A stretch of 64,000 bases of DNA, from positions 34,215,466 through 34,279,465 of the forward strand of contig NC_044916.1 of assembly GCF_003576645.1 (NCBI RefSeq), read 5' to 3'. The DNA comes from Ipomoea triloba. Taxonomy: Eukaryota > Streptophyta > Magnoliopsida > Solanales > Convolvulaceae. A program made the position numbers and the translations under genes. How positions within the stretch are numbered: position 1 is the stretch's first letter; each line of letters opens with the position of its first letter. The notes below the pieces were generated by a model. That model had not been told where the DNA came from. It was given only the letters and a program-made list of their open reading frames with translations, and ran no database searches. Positions 12,770 to 24,193 of the stretch are shown here, one piece after another.

Positions 12770-15700
12770 ACAAGAAATGTTAACAACCCAATTTCTTGAG
12801 GAATGTGACCTGAAAGTTGGTTCTCATAGAGATGTAAGGTTGTTAGATTTTTCAAGTTCCCAAATGAAGTAGGGATTTGACCAATGAGATTATTTAAGGA
12901 CAATTCCAAATCAACAAGAGATGTTAACAATCCAATTTCTTGAGGAATGAGACCTGAAAGTTGGTTCTCATGGAGACGTAGGGTTGTTAAGTTTTTCAAG
13001 TTCCCAAATGAAGTAGGGATTTGACCGGTGAGATTATTGGAGTACAATTCTAAATCAACAAGAGATGTTAACAACCCAATTTCTTGAGGAATTTGACCTG
13101 AAAGCTGGTTCTCGAAGAGATAAAGGATCGTTAAATTTTGCAAATTCCCAACTGAAGTAGGGATTTGACCAGTGAGATTATTTGAGGACAATTCCAAATC
13201 AACAAGAGATGTTAACAATCCAATTTCTTGTGGAATGTGGCCTGAAAGCTGGTTCTCGAAGAGATAAAGGATCGTTAAATTTTGCAAATTCCCAACTGAA
13301 GTAAGGATTTGACCAGTGAGAGTATTTGAGGACAATTCCAAAGCACCAAGAGATGTTAACAATCCAATTTCTTGTGGAATGTGGCCTGAAAGCTGGTTCT
13401 CGAAGAGATAAAGGATCGTTAAATTTTGCAAATTCCCAACTGAAGTAAGGATTTGACCAGTGAGAGTATTTGAGGACAATTCCAAAGCACCAAGAGATGT
13501 TAACAATCCAATTTCTTGTGGAATGTGGCCTGAAAGCTGGTTCTCGAAGAGATAAAGGATCGTTAAATTTTGCAAATTCCCAACTGAAGTAAGGATTTGA
13601 CCAGTGAGAGTATTTGAGGACAATTCCAAAGCACCAAGAGATGTTAACAATCCAATTTCTTGTGGAATGTGGCCTGAAAGCTGGTTCTCGAAGAGATAAA
13701 GGATCGTTAAATTTTGCAAATTCCCAACTGAAGTAAGGATTTGACCAGTGAGAGTATTTGAGGACAATTCCAAAGCACCAAGAGATGTTAACAATCCAAT
13801 TTCTTGTGGAATGTGGCCTGAAAGCTGGTTCTCGAAGAGATAAAGGATCGTTAAATTTTGCAAATTCCCAACTGAAGTAAGGATTTGACCAGTGAGAGTA
13901 TTTGAGGACAATTCCAAAGCACCAAGAGATGTTAACAATCCAATTTCTTGTGGAATGTGGCCTGAAAGCTGGTTCTCGAAGAGATAAAGGATCGTTAAAT
14001 TTTGCAAATTCCCAACTGAAGTAAGGATTTGACCAGTGAGAGTATTTGAGGACAATTCCAAAGCACCAAGAGATGTTAACAATCCAATTTCTTGTGGAAT
14101 GTGGCCTGAAAGCTGGTTCTCGAAGAGATAAAGGATCGTTAAATTTTGCAAATTCCCAACTGAAGTAAGGATTTGACCAGTGAGAGTATTTGAGGACAAT
14201 TCCAAAGCACCAAGAGATGTTAACAATCCAATTTCTTGTGGAATGTGGCCTGAAAGCTGGTTCTCGAAGAGATAAAGGATCGTTAAATTTTGCAAATTCC
14301 CAACTGAAGTAAGGATTTGACCAGTGAGAGTATTTGAGGACAATTCCAAATCAACAAGAGAGGTTAACAACCCAATTTCTTGAGGAATGCGGCCTGAAAG
14401 TTGGTTCTCAAAGAGATAAAGGATCGTTAAATTTTGCAAATTCCCAACTGAAGTAAGGATTTGACCAGTGAGATTATTTGAGGACAATTCCAAATCAACA
14501 AGAGATGTTAACAACCCAATTTCTTCAGCAATGTGACCTGAAAGTTGGTTCTCATAGAGATGTAGGGTTGTTAGATTTTTCAAGTTCCCGACTGAAGTAG
14601 GGATTTGACCATTGAGATTATTTGAGGACAATTCCAAATCAACAAGAGATGTTAACAATCCAATTTCTTGTGGAATGTGGCCTGAAAGCTGGTTCTCATA
14701 GAGATGTAGGGTTGTTAAGTTCTTCAAGTTCCCAACTGAAGTAGGGATTTGACCAGTGAGATTATTGGAGTACAATGCTAAATCAACAAGAGAGGTTAAC
14801 AACCCAATTTCTTGAGGAATGCGGCCTGAAAGTTGGTTCTCAAAGAGATAAAGGATCGTTAAATTTTGCAAATTCCCAACTGAAGTAGGGATTTGACCAG
14901 TGAGATTATTTGAGGACAATTCCAAATCAACAAGAGATGTTAACAACCCAATTTCTTCAGCAATGTGACCTGAAAGTTGGTTCTCATAGAGATGTAGGGT
15001 TGTTAGATTTTTCAAGTTCCCGACTGAAGTAGGGATTTGACCATTGAGATTATTTGAGGACAATTCCAAATCAACAAGAGATGTTAACAATCCAATTTCT
15101 TGTGGAAGGGGGCCTGAAAGCTGGTTCTCATAGAGATGTAGGGGTGTTAGGTTTTTCAAGTTCCCGACTGAAGTAGGGATTTGACTATTGAGATTATTTG
15201 AGGACTATTCAAAATCAACAAGAGATGTTAACAATCCAATTTCTTGTGGAAGGGGGCCTGAAAGCTGGTTCTCATAGAGATGTAGGGGTGTTAGGTTTTT
15301 CAAGTTCCCGACTGAAGTAGGGATTTGACTATTGAGATTATTTGAGGACTATTCAAAATCAACAAGAGATGTTAACAATCCAATTTCTTGTGGAAGGGGG
15401 CCTGAAAGCTGGTTCTCATAGAGATGTAGGGTTGTTAGATTTTTCAAGTTCCCGACTGAAGTAGGGATTTGACCATTGAGATTATTTGAGGACAATTCCA
15501 AATCAACAAGAGATGTTAACAATCCAATTTCTTGTGGAATGTGGCCTGAAAGCTGGTTCTCATAGAGATGTAGGGTTGTTAAGTTCTTCAAGTTCCCAAC
15601 TGAAGTAGGGATTTGACCAGTGAGATTATTGGAGTACAATGCTAAATCAACAAGAGAGGTTAACAACCCAATTTCTTGAGGAATGCGGCCTGAAAGTTGG

Positions 15701-16790
15701 TTCTCAAAGAGATAAAGGATCGTTAAATTTTGCAAATTCCCAACTGACGTCGGGATTTGACCAGTGAGATTATTCGAGGACAATTCCAAATCAACAAGAG
15801 AGGTTAACAACCCAATTTCTTGAGGAATGCGGCCTGAAAGTTGGTTCTCAAAGAGATAAAGGATCGTTAAATTTTGCAAATTCCCAACTGACGTCGGGAT
15901 TTGACCAGTGAGATTATTCGAGGACAATTCCAAATCAACAAGAGAGGTTAACAACCCAATTTCTTGAGGAATGCGGCCTGAAAGTTGGTTCTCAAAGAGA
16001 TAAAGGATCGTTAAATTTTGCAAATTCCCAACTGAAGTAGGGATTTGACCAGTGAGATTATTGGAGTACAATTCCAAATCAACAAGAGAGGTTAACAACC
16101 CAATTTCTTGAGGAATGCGGCCTGAAAGTTGGTTCTCAAAGAGATAAAGGATCGTTAAATTTTGCAAATTCCCAACTGAAGTAGGGATTTGACCAGTGAG
16201 ATTATTTGAGGACAATTCCAAATCAACAAGAGATGTTAACAACCCAATTTCTTCAGCAATGTGACCTGAAAGTTGGTTCTCATAGAGATGTAGGGTTGTT
16301 AGATTTTTCAAGTTCCCGACTGAAGTAGGGATTTGACCATTGAGATTATTTGAGGACAATTCCAAATCAACAAGAGATGTTAACAACCCAATTTCTTCAG
16401 GAATGTGACCTGAAAGCTGATTCCCCCATAGATAAAGGTTTGTTAAATTTTTTAAGTTTCCAATTGAAGTAGGGATTTGACCTGTAAGATTATTTGAACC
16501 CAAAGCCAATTCAACAAGATTTGTTAACAACCCAATTTCTTGAGGAATGCGGCCTGAAAGTTGGTTCTCAAAGAGATAAAGGATCGTTAAATTTTGCAAA
16601 TTCCCAACTGAAGTAGGGAAAAGGATCGTTAAATTTTGCAAATTCCCAACTGAAGTAGGGATTAGGATCGTTAAATTTTGCAAATTCCCAACTGAAGTAG
16701 GGATTCGACCAGTGAGATTATTGGAGTACAATTCCAAATCAACAAGAGACGTTAACAACTCAATTTCTCGGGGAATATGTCCATAAAACC
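12770..16790 (-). repeat. 144-bp coding tandem array (two-LRR unit) in locus A
   Basis: The LRR region is built of alternating 24-residue repeats, one of NLTILYLFENQLSG type and one of [18 protein letters not shown] type, giving a 48-residue, 144-bp unit. Marker phrase 'aagcacc' recurs at 13341, 13485, 13629, 13773, 13917, 14061 and 14205, exactly 144 bp apart, and the intervening DNA looks identical by eye from about 13206 to 14340. Outside this core the units are more varied, and longer blocks of several units also recur (for example around 14480-15100 and 15400-16400), a higher-order arrangement. This is coding minisatellite growth by unequal exchange or replication slippage. Confidence 0.9.
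16612..16702 (-). repeat. 42-bp triplication inside one LRR of locus A
   Basis: A 14-residue piece ([14 protein letters not shown], with one FPTS variant) occurs three times in a row in the predicted protein. The repeat is in frame but is not a multiple of the 24-residue LRR period, so it would disturb the solenoid there. It lies near the N-terminal start of the expanded array. Confidence 0.8.
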
Positions 16791-17287
16791 GATTTTGATC
16801 GAGATACAAAGTTGTCAAATTTTTTAAGGTAGACATTTCTTTAATGAAAGAAATGCTCCCATGGAGAAAGTTGTTAGAAAGATCAATGACTTCTAAATGG
16901 TATAAGGATGAGAAATTCATATCTTGAAGCATACCTTTTAACCCATAACTTGTAAGGTTTAGGGTTGTAATACTTCGGCCGCCATCGCAAGCGATACCAG
17001 TCCAATTGCAAGGATGAGTACCAACAACCCATGATGAGAGTAGTGATTGGCTTCTAAGGTCAAGACTTGACTTCCATGTTAAAAGAGCTCCTACTTCATT
17101 TGGGACTTGCAAGTGGTTCGGAGAAGAAATAGGAAGGGCGGTTGTGGTGGAAAGGAGAGAAAGGAGGCGTATAATAGTAAGGAATAGTTTGTATGCAGGA
17201 GGAGACATTGTATTTGTGATGCTGATGAAGAGATAGGAGGGAGCTGAGGTGGTATATATTGTATTACATGCATAGAATGAAGGTGGG

Positions 17288-17297
17288 GTATATATAG
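17288..17297 (-). promoter_or_regulatory. TATA box of locus A
   Basis: A TATATATA core on the minus strand lies about 80 bp upstream of the ATG at 17208. Its position matches TATA boxes at the same distance upstream of loci C, D and E. Confidence 0.6.
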
Positions 17298-17680
17298 GTG
17301 CAATGTTTAATTTGTGAGTGAAATAGTTGGGATTGTTATATACTTTTCTTCTTCTATGATAGGATGGTGTACTCATCAGTAATTTTATATTTACTTGGTG
17401 CCTAGTTCGCCAGTGGGTAGTAGCCGCCTACTCACAACGGCACAAGTCTTCTTGTCAATAATCTTAGATTAGACTAGTGATATTATTTACTTTGTTATAT
17501 AGCTCAACACCTATTGCTTTCAATTCCAATTCTGCTATATATACTCTTAAATTTTATTCCTTCACTTTTACTCTTCATAATATCGTAAACAAGGATAAAA
17601 TATTTTTATCATGTAGGTTTCAAAAAAAGTGTCTGCAACAAAAATTTGTGAGAAAAAATAAAAGTTGAGAGTAATAAATA

Positions 17681-17745
17681 AGAGTCCATGTAACAAATAC
17701 TACAATGTAATAGAGTCAGCAGTACTAAACAAAAAAAAAAAAGAA
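17681..17745 (+). mobile_element. SINE 3' end fragment
   Basis: The phrase 'aatactacaatgtaatagag' followed by 'tcagcagtactaaac' and an A-rich tail matches the 3' end of the fuller SINE at 29846-30035. The tRNA-like head with A and B boxes is absent, so this is a truncated copy. Confidence 0.5.
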
Positions 17746-19356
17746 GAAGTCCATGTAATATTTTCCTTTCAATTATTTGAGTTTGATATTTTCATTAAAT
17801 TTCTTTCTTCTCCATTTCTATGGCAAAAAAATAATAAATAAATGAATTCTATCCGTGATAACTCATGACATAGTTCGACCACTTAGACTAATCCCTGTTC
17901 GTACTGGTTCGGCCAAATTAAAGGGCAAAGTGTTGGCTAGATTGATTTTTTCATACGAGAGACCCAATATAAAATCTTAATATATTCTTTTATTTATAAA
18001 TTTAATTTGGTGTGCATGTAAATCAAGTACGCATGCAATTTTTTTTATAAATAAAGTTGAATTAAAATGTAACACGGTCTTGAAAAGTAAAAAAAAACAT
18101 GCATTCCAAAAGATTAGTAAATGAGAGACCGTTTATATGAGTAGCTGAACTGGTCACAAAGGTAAAATTTGTGATCAAACTAAGATTAAAATTGGTATAA
18201 TGGGTAATCACTTTGACCAAGTCAATTTGGGGAGTTTTCATTATCATATTTATTGGAAAAGAAGACAAGTATAAAAGTAGATCAACCCAGCCCTACAATT
18301 ACGTATATATTCTGGCACTACCAAGTCAAGATTCGAAAGTTACAGTCATAGTTTTGGTTCTACTCTCCTATCAAAAAATAAAAGTCCTACCACGAGTCAC
18401 TGGCCTTTGTTCCCATCCATCTTCATTTTCTTCTTTGTGGTAGCAATAAAGTTACCTATCTATTTACTAAAAAAAAAAAAATAAATAAAAGAAGAAAGAA
18501 AACCCATTGGCCAGCCTTTGAGATTAATTTTACTTCACAATTGCTTTCATGCATGAAGATATCGAAGGTCGCCTTTAGGATTACATTGAGGGGCCCAGCC
18601 TTGATAATAACGCCTCGAATCTTAACAAAATTGTTATACAAATTTCTACATAATAATACAATTCTTGAAAACAATTGTATGAAAAGTTTAGTGGACCAAT
18701 TAAACCCGACGTGAACTTTACATAAGAGACTAGACTTTGATTCTAAATCTAAGTTATTATTTTGTTTTTATGTATTTGCAATTCTTGTTAATTATTTCAT
18801 AAAGGATTAACTCGATGTAGTAATATATTATTCATATTTGATTAATAAGTATAGTGTATAGTGAAATTGATCAATTCATGATTAACCGATTAGATGATAA
18901 TTTGTTGTTTTGTTTTTGTATTTTTTTTGGGCAGAATGACGGTTTTAATCCATTAGTTATACTTAAATTGTAGACTGAATTTATGAATTATTATGCTATA
19001 CGAAATTTCCCCTTTAATTATGTTGAAAGTGGTAGTTTGAATCCATTACTTATAAATTTTGTTAATATTAACAATTTATTTTGAATTTCCAAATTATTAA
19101 AGGATATATTGGTCATTTTACAAAGTTTTTCTAAATTTCCTCCATGAATCTTCATATATACGTTACTTTTACCACAAGATTGTTGCTAAATATATACTTG
19201 TCTGTCTTGGTTGAGGAGAAATATGAGAAACAAAAATAATAATTAAAAGATTACTTAGGATTGAAAATATACGTTAATTTTGCATATTGGGATTATTGGC
19301 TCTCTAATTTAGTTTGCTAATGTTCTTTTAATTTTCTATTATTTTTATCATAAAAT

Positions 19357-19358
<2 letters not shown>

Positions 19359-19426
<68 letters not shown>
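19359..19426. repeat. (TTA)n microsatellite
   Basis: Uninterrupted TTA repeat of about 22 units. Confidence 0.95.
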
Positions 19427-19427
<1 letters not shown>

Positions 19428-19453
19428 TCCTTACTAATAAGCTTGTATGTTAT

Positions 19454-19609
19454 TTACATACAACAAAAGGAAAAAATATAATAAACTAATACATGAGTGA
19501 GATATCAAAAATAATAATTTATAAAGGTATGAACTCATCAGTGAGATATCAAAAATAATAATTTACATACAACAAAAGGAAAAAATATAATAAACTAATA
19601 CATTAAACT
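19454..19609. repeat. Tandem duplication of an AT-rich segment
   Basis: The string 'acatacaacaaaaggaaaaa' with the following 'taataaactaatacat' occurs at about 19456 and again at about 19563, and 'gtgagatatcaaaaataata' also occurs twice between them, showing a local duplication of roughly 105 bp. Confidence 0.75.
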
Positions 19610-19914
19610 TACAATTCGGTCATCTTCAATCCTAAGAAATATCATGCTTGTCATTTTTGCTTATCAGATTCCTCATCAATCAAGATAGACAAGTAAAATG
19701 GTATAATTAATTGACTAAAATAGAGGCTAAATTTTTGCTCAATACGCACAAGGATTACCCCTCATTTTGAGAAGTTGAGACTTGATACTTGATCTCTTGT
19801 GACAAATTTTTACCTCTGTGATCAGTTGAGCTACCAATGCAAAATTTTAAATCTATCTCATTTACGACAAGACTTCAACGTCCACTCTTTGGAGCAATAA
19901 ATGTTTTTATTCTC

Positions 19915-19915
19915 C

Positions 19916-19964
<49 letters not shown>
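19915..19964. repeat. (ATT)n microsatellite
   Basis: About 16 ATT units in 'ctcctattatt...attattttcatt'. Confidence 0.9.
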
Positions 19965-20144
19965 TTCATTTTAAAAAAAAAATTAATTTTCAAAATTTGA
20001 GTGAAGTTAATTATCTATAAATCCATTAAAAAGTGATTTAATAAGTTAAATATTGATATGATGCATTTGTTTAGGGGCAAGAAATAAAATGAATATTTGA
20101 ATGGAAATATGCATGGATCGAGAACTTAGTTTGATAATAACTGC

Positions 20145-20570
20145 TGACAGTAATAATGGGTTACCGGTATGTATTTGAGTATTATTGAGTGTTATCAAGT
20201 ATTTGAATACAGTATTGAGTGCAGTGCTCAGTGTACAAAATGCGTTGAGTGTTGTTTTGTCTAACTTCGAGCGTCGTCCCTACAAGTGTTTTTTGTGAGC
20301 CTTTTATTTTGTTCAGCTCAGTAATGGAGCATTAAGGCTGCTGAACGTTGGTCATCAATGCTGTCAATGCTGAGGAGCTGAACGTTGGTCATCAATGCTG
20401 AGGGTCAATGCTGAGGAGCTGAACGTTGGTCATCAATGCTGAGGAGTTGGACCGTTGCGCATTGATGCTGAGGAGTGAGGTGTTGAACGGTTGGTTGAAC
20501 GTCCGTTGCCTTGCCTCTGGGTCCTGCCAGTGGTTCCGGGTCGGGTGCTGCTAGCCTGATTACTCTGTCA
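20145..20570 (-). repeat. Left LTR (3' LTR in element orientation)
   Basis: 426 bp, TGACAG...CTGTCA. It is 41 bp longer than the right LTR owing to one extra copy of a short internal repeat ('aatgctgaggagctgaacgt' region, about 20385-20440). Confidence 0.85.
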
Positions 20571-20719
20571 CCAGTCCCCCCACTCCCTAGCCAACGAGAG
20601 TGGTTGAGGTGGTTTGGGAGTAATGACCAGCCTAAAAATTGTTTTTGTTTGTATTTTTTTTCGTTGCATCCTCACCTCGGCACCGTGGAGGGGTCACATA
20701 GCTGTGACTTCGGCACGGG

Positions 20720-20766
20720 GCCGAGGTCACGCCGCGGTGTGACCTCGGCGCTGGGCCGAGGTCACA
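20720..20766. repeat. GC-rich overlapping hairpins
   Basis: Three alternating copies of GCCGAGGTCAC and its inverse can form two mutually exclusive 11-bp stems (20720-20749 and 20739-20766). The same arrangement recurs 832 bp later at about 21552-21598. The sequence stands out for its GC content in an AT-rich region. It sits near the 3' end of the element and may be a structural RNA signal, though that is inference. Confidence 0.7.
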
Positions 20767-20840
20767 CCGTTGATTTTTTTTTTTTTTTGCTCAGGGCTCT
20801 TGCGTGAGTTCACTTCGACCATTCGTAGGTTCGGTCAAAG

Positions 20841-22075
20841 GTCATCTCTCCCGTCAGGTAGCTAGCGAGATCGGATCTCGTGCCGGCCCTAAGGGACTAG
20901 AGTGTGGTGTTTTCGTAGCAAAGCCTTAAGCTTTACCCAGAAAACACCCTCCGAGGTCAGCTCTCCCGTCAGGTAGCTAGCGAGATCAGATCTCGTGCTG
21001 GCCTTAAGGGATTAGAGTGTGGTGTTTTTTGAATCCAAGNTATGTATTTGAGTATTATTGAGTGTTATCAAGTATTTGAATACAGTATTGAGTGCAGTGC
21101 TCAGTGTACAAAATGCGTTGAGTGTTGTTTTGTCTAACTTCGAGCGTCGTCCCTACAAGTGTTTTTTGTGAGCCTTTTATTTTGTTCAGCTCAGTAATGG
21201 AGCATTAAGGCTGCTGAACGTTGGTCATCAATGCTGTCAATGCTGAGGAGCTGAACGTTGGCCATCAATGCTGAGGAGTTGGACCGTTGCGCATTGATGC
21301 TGAGGAGTGAGGTGTTGAACGGTTGGTTGAACGTCCGTTGCCTTGCCTCTGGGTCCTGCCAGTGGTTCCGGGTCGGGTGCTGCTAGCCTGATTACTCTGT
21401 CACCAGTCCCCCCACTCCCTAGCCAACGAGAGTGGTTGAGGTGGTTTGGGAGTAATGACCAGCCTAAAAATTGTTTTTGTTTGTATTTTTTTTCGTTGCA
21501 TCCTCACCTCGGCACCGTGGAGGGGTCACATAGCTGTGACTTCGGCACGGGGCCGAGGTCACGCCGCGGTGTGACCTCGGCGCTGGGCCGAGGTCACACC
21601 GTTGATTTTTTTTTTTTTTTGCTCAGGGCTCTTGCGTGAGTTCACTTCGACCATTCGTAGGTTCGGTCAAAGGTCATCTCTCCCGTCAGGTAGCTAGCGA
21701 GATCGGATCTCGTGCCGGCCCTAAGGGACTAGAGTGTGGTGTTTTCGTAGCAAAGCCTTAAGCTTTACCCAGAAAACACCCTCCGAGGTCAGCTCTCCCG
21801 TCAGGTAGCTAGCGAGATCGGATCTCGTGCCGGCCCTAAGGGACTAGAGTGTGGTGTTTTCGTAGCAAAGCCTTAAGCTTTACCCAGAAAACACCCTCCG
21901 AGGTCAGCTCTCCCGTCAGGTAGCTAGCGAGATCAGATCTCGTGCTGGCCTTAAGGGATTAGAGTGTGGTGTTTTTTGAATCCAAGTCCTTGGCTGGGCT
22001 TAGAAAAACACTCTCCCGTTAGGTAGCTAGCGAGATCGGATCTCGTGCCGGCCCTAAGGGATTAGAGCTTAGATT
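20841..22075. repeat. 115-bp tandem repeats in the LTR element
   Basis: Unit starting 'gtcakctctcccgtcaggta' begins at 20841 and 20956 in the first copy, and at 21673, 21788 and 21903 in the second, each 115 bp apart, with a shorter diverged unit near 22008. The left block stops at the N (21040). Confidence 0.85.
21040..21040. other. Single N: assembly join between near-identical blocks
   Basis: The sequence before the N (20168-21039) and after it (21041-21986) are the same segment apart from one 41-bp deletion and one extra 115-bp unit in the second copy. The second copy begins in the middle of an LTR (its partial LTR ends at 21402). This looks like two contigs or haplotypes placed side by side rather than a biological tandem duplication. 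Confidence 0.75.
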
Positions 22076-22299
22076 TTTTATTATTATTTTGTTTTTTAAC
22101 CAAATTGATCAGGGCAGACCATGACCAACTACTGAGTCCTTTTGCTTATGGAGGTGAACGCACAAGTGAAGGAGGCAGATGTACAAGTGGAGGCGATAGA
22201 CGCACTTGAGGAGACGGATGCACCAGTAGAGGATGCGAGTGCACAAGTGCAGGAGGCGGATGCACAAGTGGAGGAAGCAAAAGCACTTGAGGAGGAAGC

Positions 22300-23560
22300 A
22301 AACGCACTTGAGGAGCAGCGCCACTTGATGAGGTGACGCTGCTTGAGGTGGTGACTCTGCTCGAGCAGGTGACGCTGCTCGAGGTGGTGACGCTGTTCGA
22401 GGTGGTGATGCTGCTCGAGGTGGTGGCACTGCTCGTGGAGGTGACGCCACTTGAGTAGGTGATACCACTTGATGAGGTGACGCTGCGTGAGGAGCAGCGC
22501 CACTTGATGAGGTGACACCAGTTTGATGAGGAGGAGCAGCGCCACTTGATGAGGTGACACCAGTTTGATGAGATGACACCCGCATGATGAGGTGACGCAA
22601 CAGCTTGATGAGGTGACACCCGCTTGATGAGGTGACGCTGCTTGAGGAGCAGCGCCACTTGATGCGGTGACACCAGCTTGGTGAGGTGACGCTGCGTGAG
22701 GAGCAGCGCCACTTGATGAGGTGACACCAGTTTGATGAGGTGACACCCGCTTGATGAGGTGACGCTGCTTGAGGAGCAGCGCCACTTGATGCGGTGACAC
22801 CAGCTTGGTGAGGTGACGCTGCGTGAGGAGCAGCGCCACTTGATGAGGTGACACCAGTTTGATGAGGTGACACCCGCTTGATGAGGTGACGCACCAGCTT
22901 GATGAGGTGACACCCGCTTGATGAGTTGACACCAGCTTGATGAGGTGACACCAGCTTGATGAGGTGACACCCGCTTGATGAGGTGACACCCGCTTGATGA
23001 GGTGACGCTGCTTGAGGAGCAGCGCCACTTGATGAGGTGACACCCGCTTAAGATGTTGACGTTGCTCGAGGAGGTAACGCTTAATGTGATTGAGGTGGTG
23101 ACCTCGCCCGTTTGATGAGGTGACGCTGCTTGAGGAGCAGCGCCACTTGATGAGGTGACGCCCGCTTGAGGAGCTGCGTCACTTAATGAGTTGACGCTGC
23201 TTGAGGAGCAACGCTACTTGATGAGGTGACGCCACTCACCGCTTGAGGAAGTCCACGGCTTGGTGAAATTGCTCGAGGAGGTGACACCACTCACCGCTCG
23301 AAGAGGTGATGCTGCTCGAGGTGGTGACTCTGCTCGAGGTGGTGACGCCGCTCGAGCAGGTGACGCTGCTCGAGGTGGTGACGCTGTTCGAGGTGGTGAC
23401 ACTGCTCATGGAGGTGACACCACTTGAGGAGGTAACACCACTTGATGAGGTGACGCTGCGTGAGGAGCAGCGCCACTTGATGAGGTGACGCCCGCTTGAG
23501 GAGCAGCGTCACTTGATGAGTTGACGCTGCTTGAGGAGCAACGCTACTTGATGAGGTGAC
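22300..23560. repeat. 19-bp-based minisatellite in the LTR element
   Basis: Variants of CTTGATGAGGTGACACCMG recur in head-to-tail order; consecutive starts at 22917, 22936, 22955 and 22974 are 19 bp apart, and other spacers differ by a few bases or carry 'gaggagcagcgccact' inserts. Because 19 is not a multiple of three and the unit has no stop on the minus strand, all three minus frames stay open for about 830 bp, which explains the long but compositionally odd open frames here (His, Gln, Ser, Leu rich). Confidence 0.85.
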
Positions 23561-23678
23561 GCCACTCACCGCTTGAGGAAGTCCACGGCTTGGATGGGAG
23601 CCGCGTTCACTCGGTAACGCCACTGCTTGTAAGTCCACTACTTGGATAGGAGCAGCGTTCACTGGGTAACGCCACTGC

Positions 23679-24107
23679 TTACAAGAGGTGAACGCACAAG
23701 TGAAGGAGGCGGATGCACTTGAGGAAGAAGTGCCCGTGGTTGTTGTTGAGTTGGCTACGGAGATCACCATTGCGGCGATCTCCCACGTGGTTACTGTTGA
23801 GTTGTTTACGAAGATCACCTGAGGGGTGACCATTGAGTTGCCCACGAAGATCACCCGAGGGGTGACCACCATTCACTCGATGAGAACCATGAGAGCTGCT
23901 GGATCCGGGATGACCATTGTTCACTCGATAAGAACCTTGGGAGCTGCTGGATCCAGGATGACCATTGTTCACTCGATGAGAACCATCAGAGCGGGGCTGG
24001 ATCCGGATTGCACCATCGACAGTGATGAGATGAGCTGGGTGTTTTGTGATTTGTGAAAAGTGTGGCTTGATAAGCAGGAGGCGAACGCCACTTGATGAGC
24101 AGGACAC
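23679..24107 (-). other. Open frame with SHRVNNGHPG repeats in the LTR element
   Basis: A 142-residue minus-strand frame near the 5' end of the element (in its own orientation) contains repeats of the kind GSHRVNNGHPGSSSS and LNGHPSGDLRGQLN. It sits where gag would start, but I see no zinc knuckle or other gag signature. It is either a degraded leader protein or chance reading of a repeat. Confidence 0.3.
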
Positions 24108-24193
24108 TGCTTGAAGAAGGTGACGCCATAGAGGTGTTTGTGATGTGTGAAGTTTGCCTGAGATACGATCTCGGCTCTCAATGAAAGCACCAA

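Larger units (their letters stand above)
10643..17208 (-). pseudogene. Locus A: giant MIK2-like LRR receptor kinase, two in-frame stops
   Basis: Leucine-rich-repeat receptor kinase of MIK2-like type, expected in the plasma membrane. Exon 1 spans 17208-11100, exon 2 11019-10643, with an 80-nt phase-1 intron. Ignoring stops, 2161 codons are in one frame, about twice the roughly 1050 residues usual for the family. Order: signal peptide (MSPPAYKLFLTIIRLLSLLS), cap with ALLTWKSSLD and a Cys pair, an LRR region of roughly 65 repeats by length, membrane helix near residue 1810, then a kinase with GEGGHASV loop, VAIKKF lysine, HRDISSKN and SDFGTAK. The excess length is a 144-bp tandem array. TAG codons at 15349-15351 and 15205-15207, both a TTG-to-TAG change, interrupt it in identical context. 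The kinase itself looks intact. It may be a pseudogene, or the stops may lie in a collapsed or misassembled repeat. The start at 17208 is chosen because a TATA box lies about 80 bp upstream, which excludes the longer frame beginning at 17376. Confidence 0.75.
17298..20139. other. Intergenic, AT-rich, no gene seen
   Basis: No coding sequence is supported. It contains a SINE 3' fragment, a local tandem duplication and two ATT microsatellites listed separately. The piece at 18630-18680 ('aatacaattcttgaaaacaa') resembles sequence at 24845-24870 on the other side of the LTR element, so the flanks share an older repeat. Confidence 0.4.

Noticed and set aside
17209..17376. N-terminal extension of locus A to an ATG at 17376
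   Set aside because: A TATA box at 17288-17297 lies downstream of that ATG, and a good signal peptide starts at 17208.
20511..21639. Two identical 98-residue plus-strand frames (MPLGPASGSGSG...)
   Set aside because: They run from the LTR into hairpins and poly-T, opposite to element orientation, and are identical only because the segment is repeated around the N.
20841..23560. CRISPR-like regular repeats
   Set aside because: Plant nuclear DNA; units are contiguous minisatellites without unique spacers.
22109..23872. Long His/Gln/Ser-rich minus-strand frames
   Set aside because: Products of a stop-free 19-bp repeat; all three frames are open.
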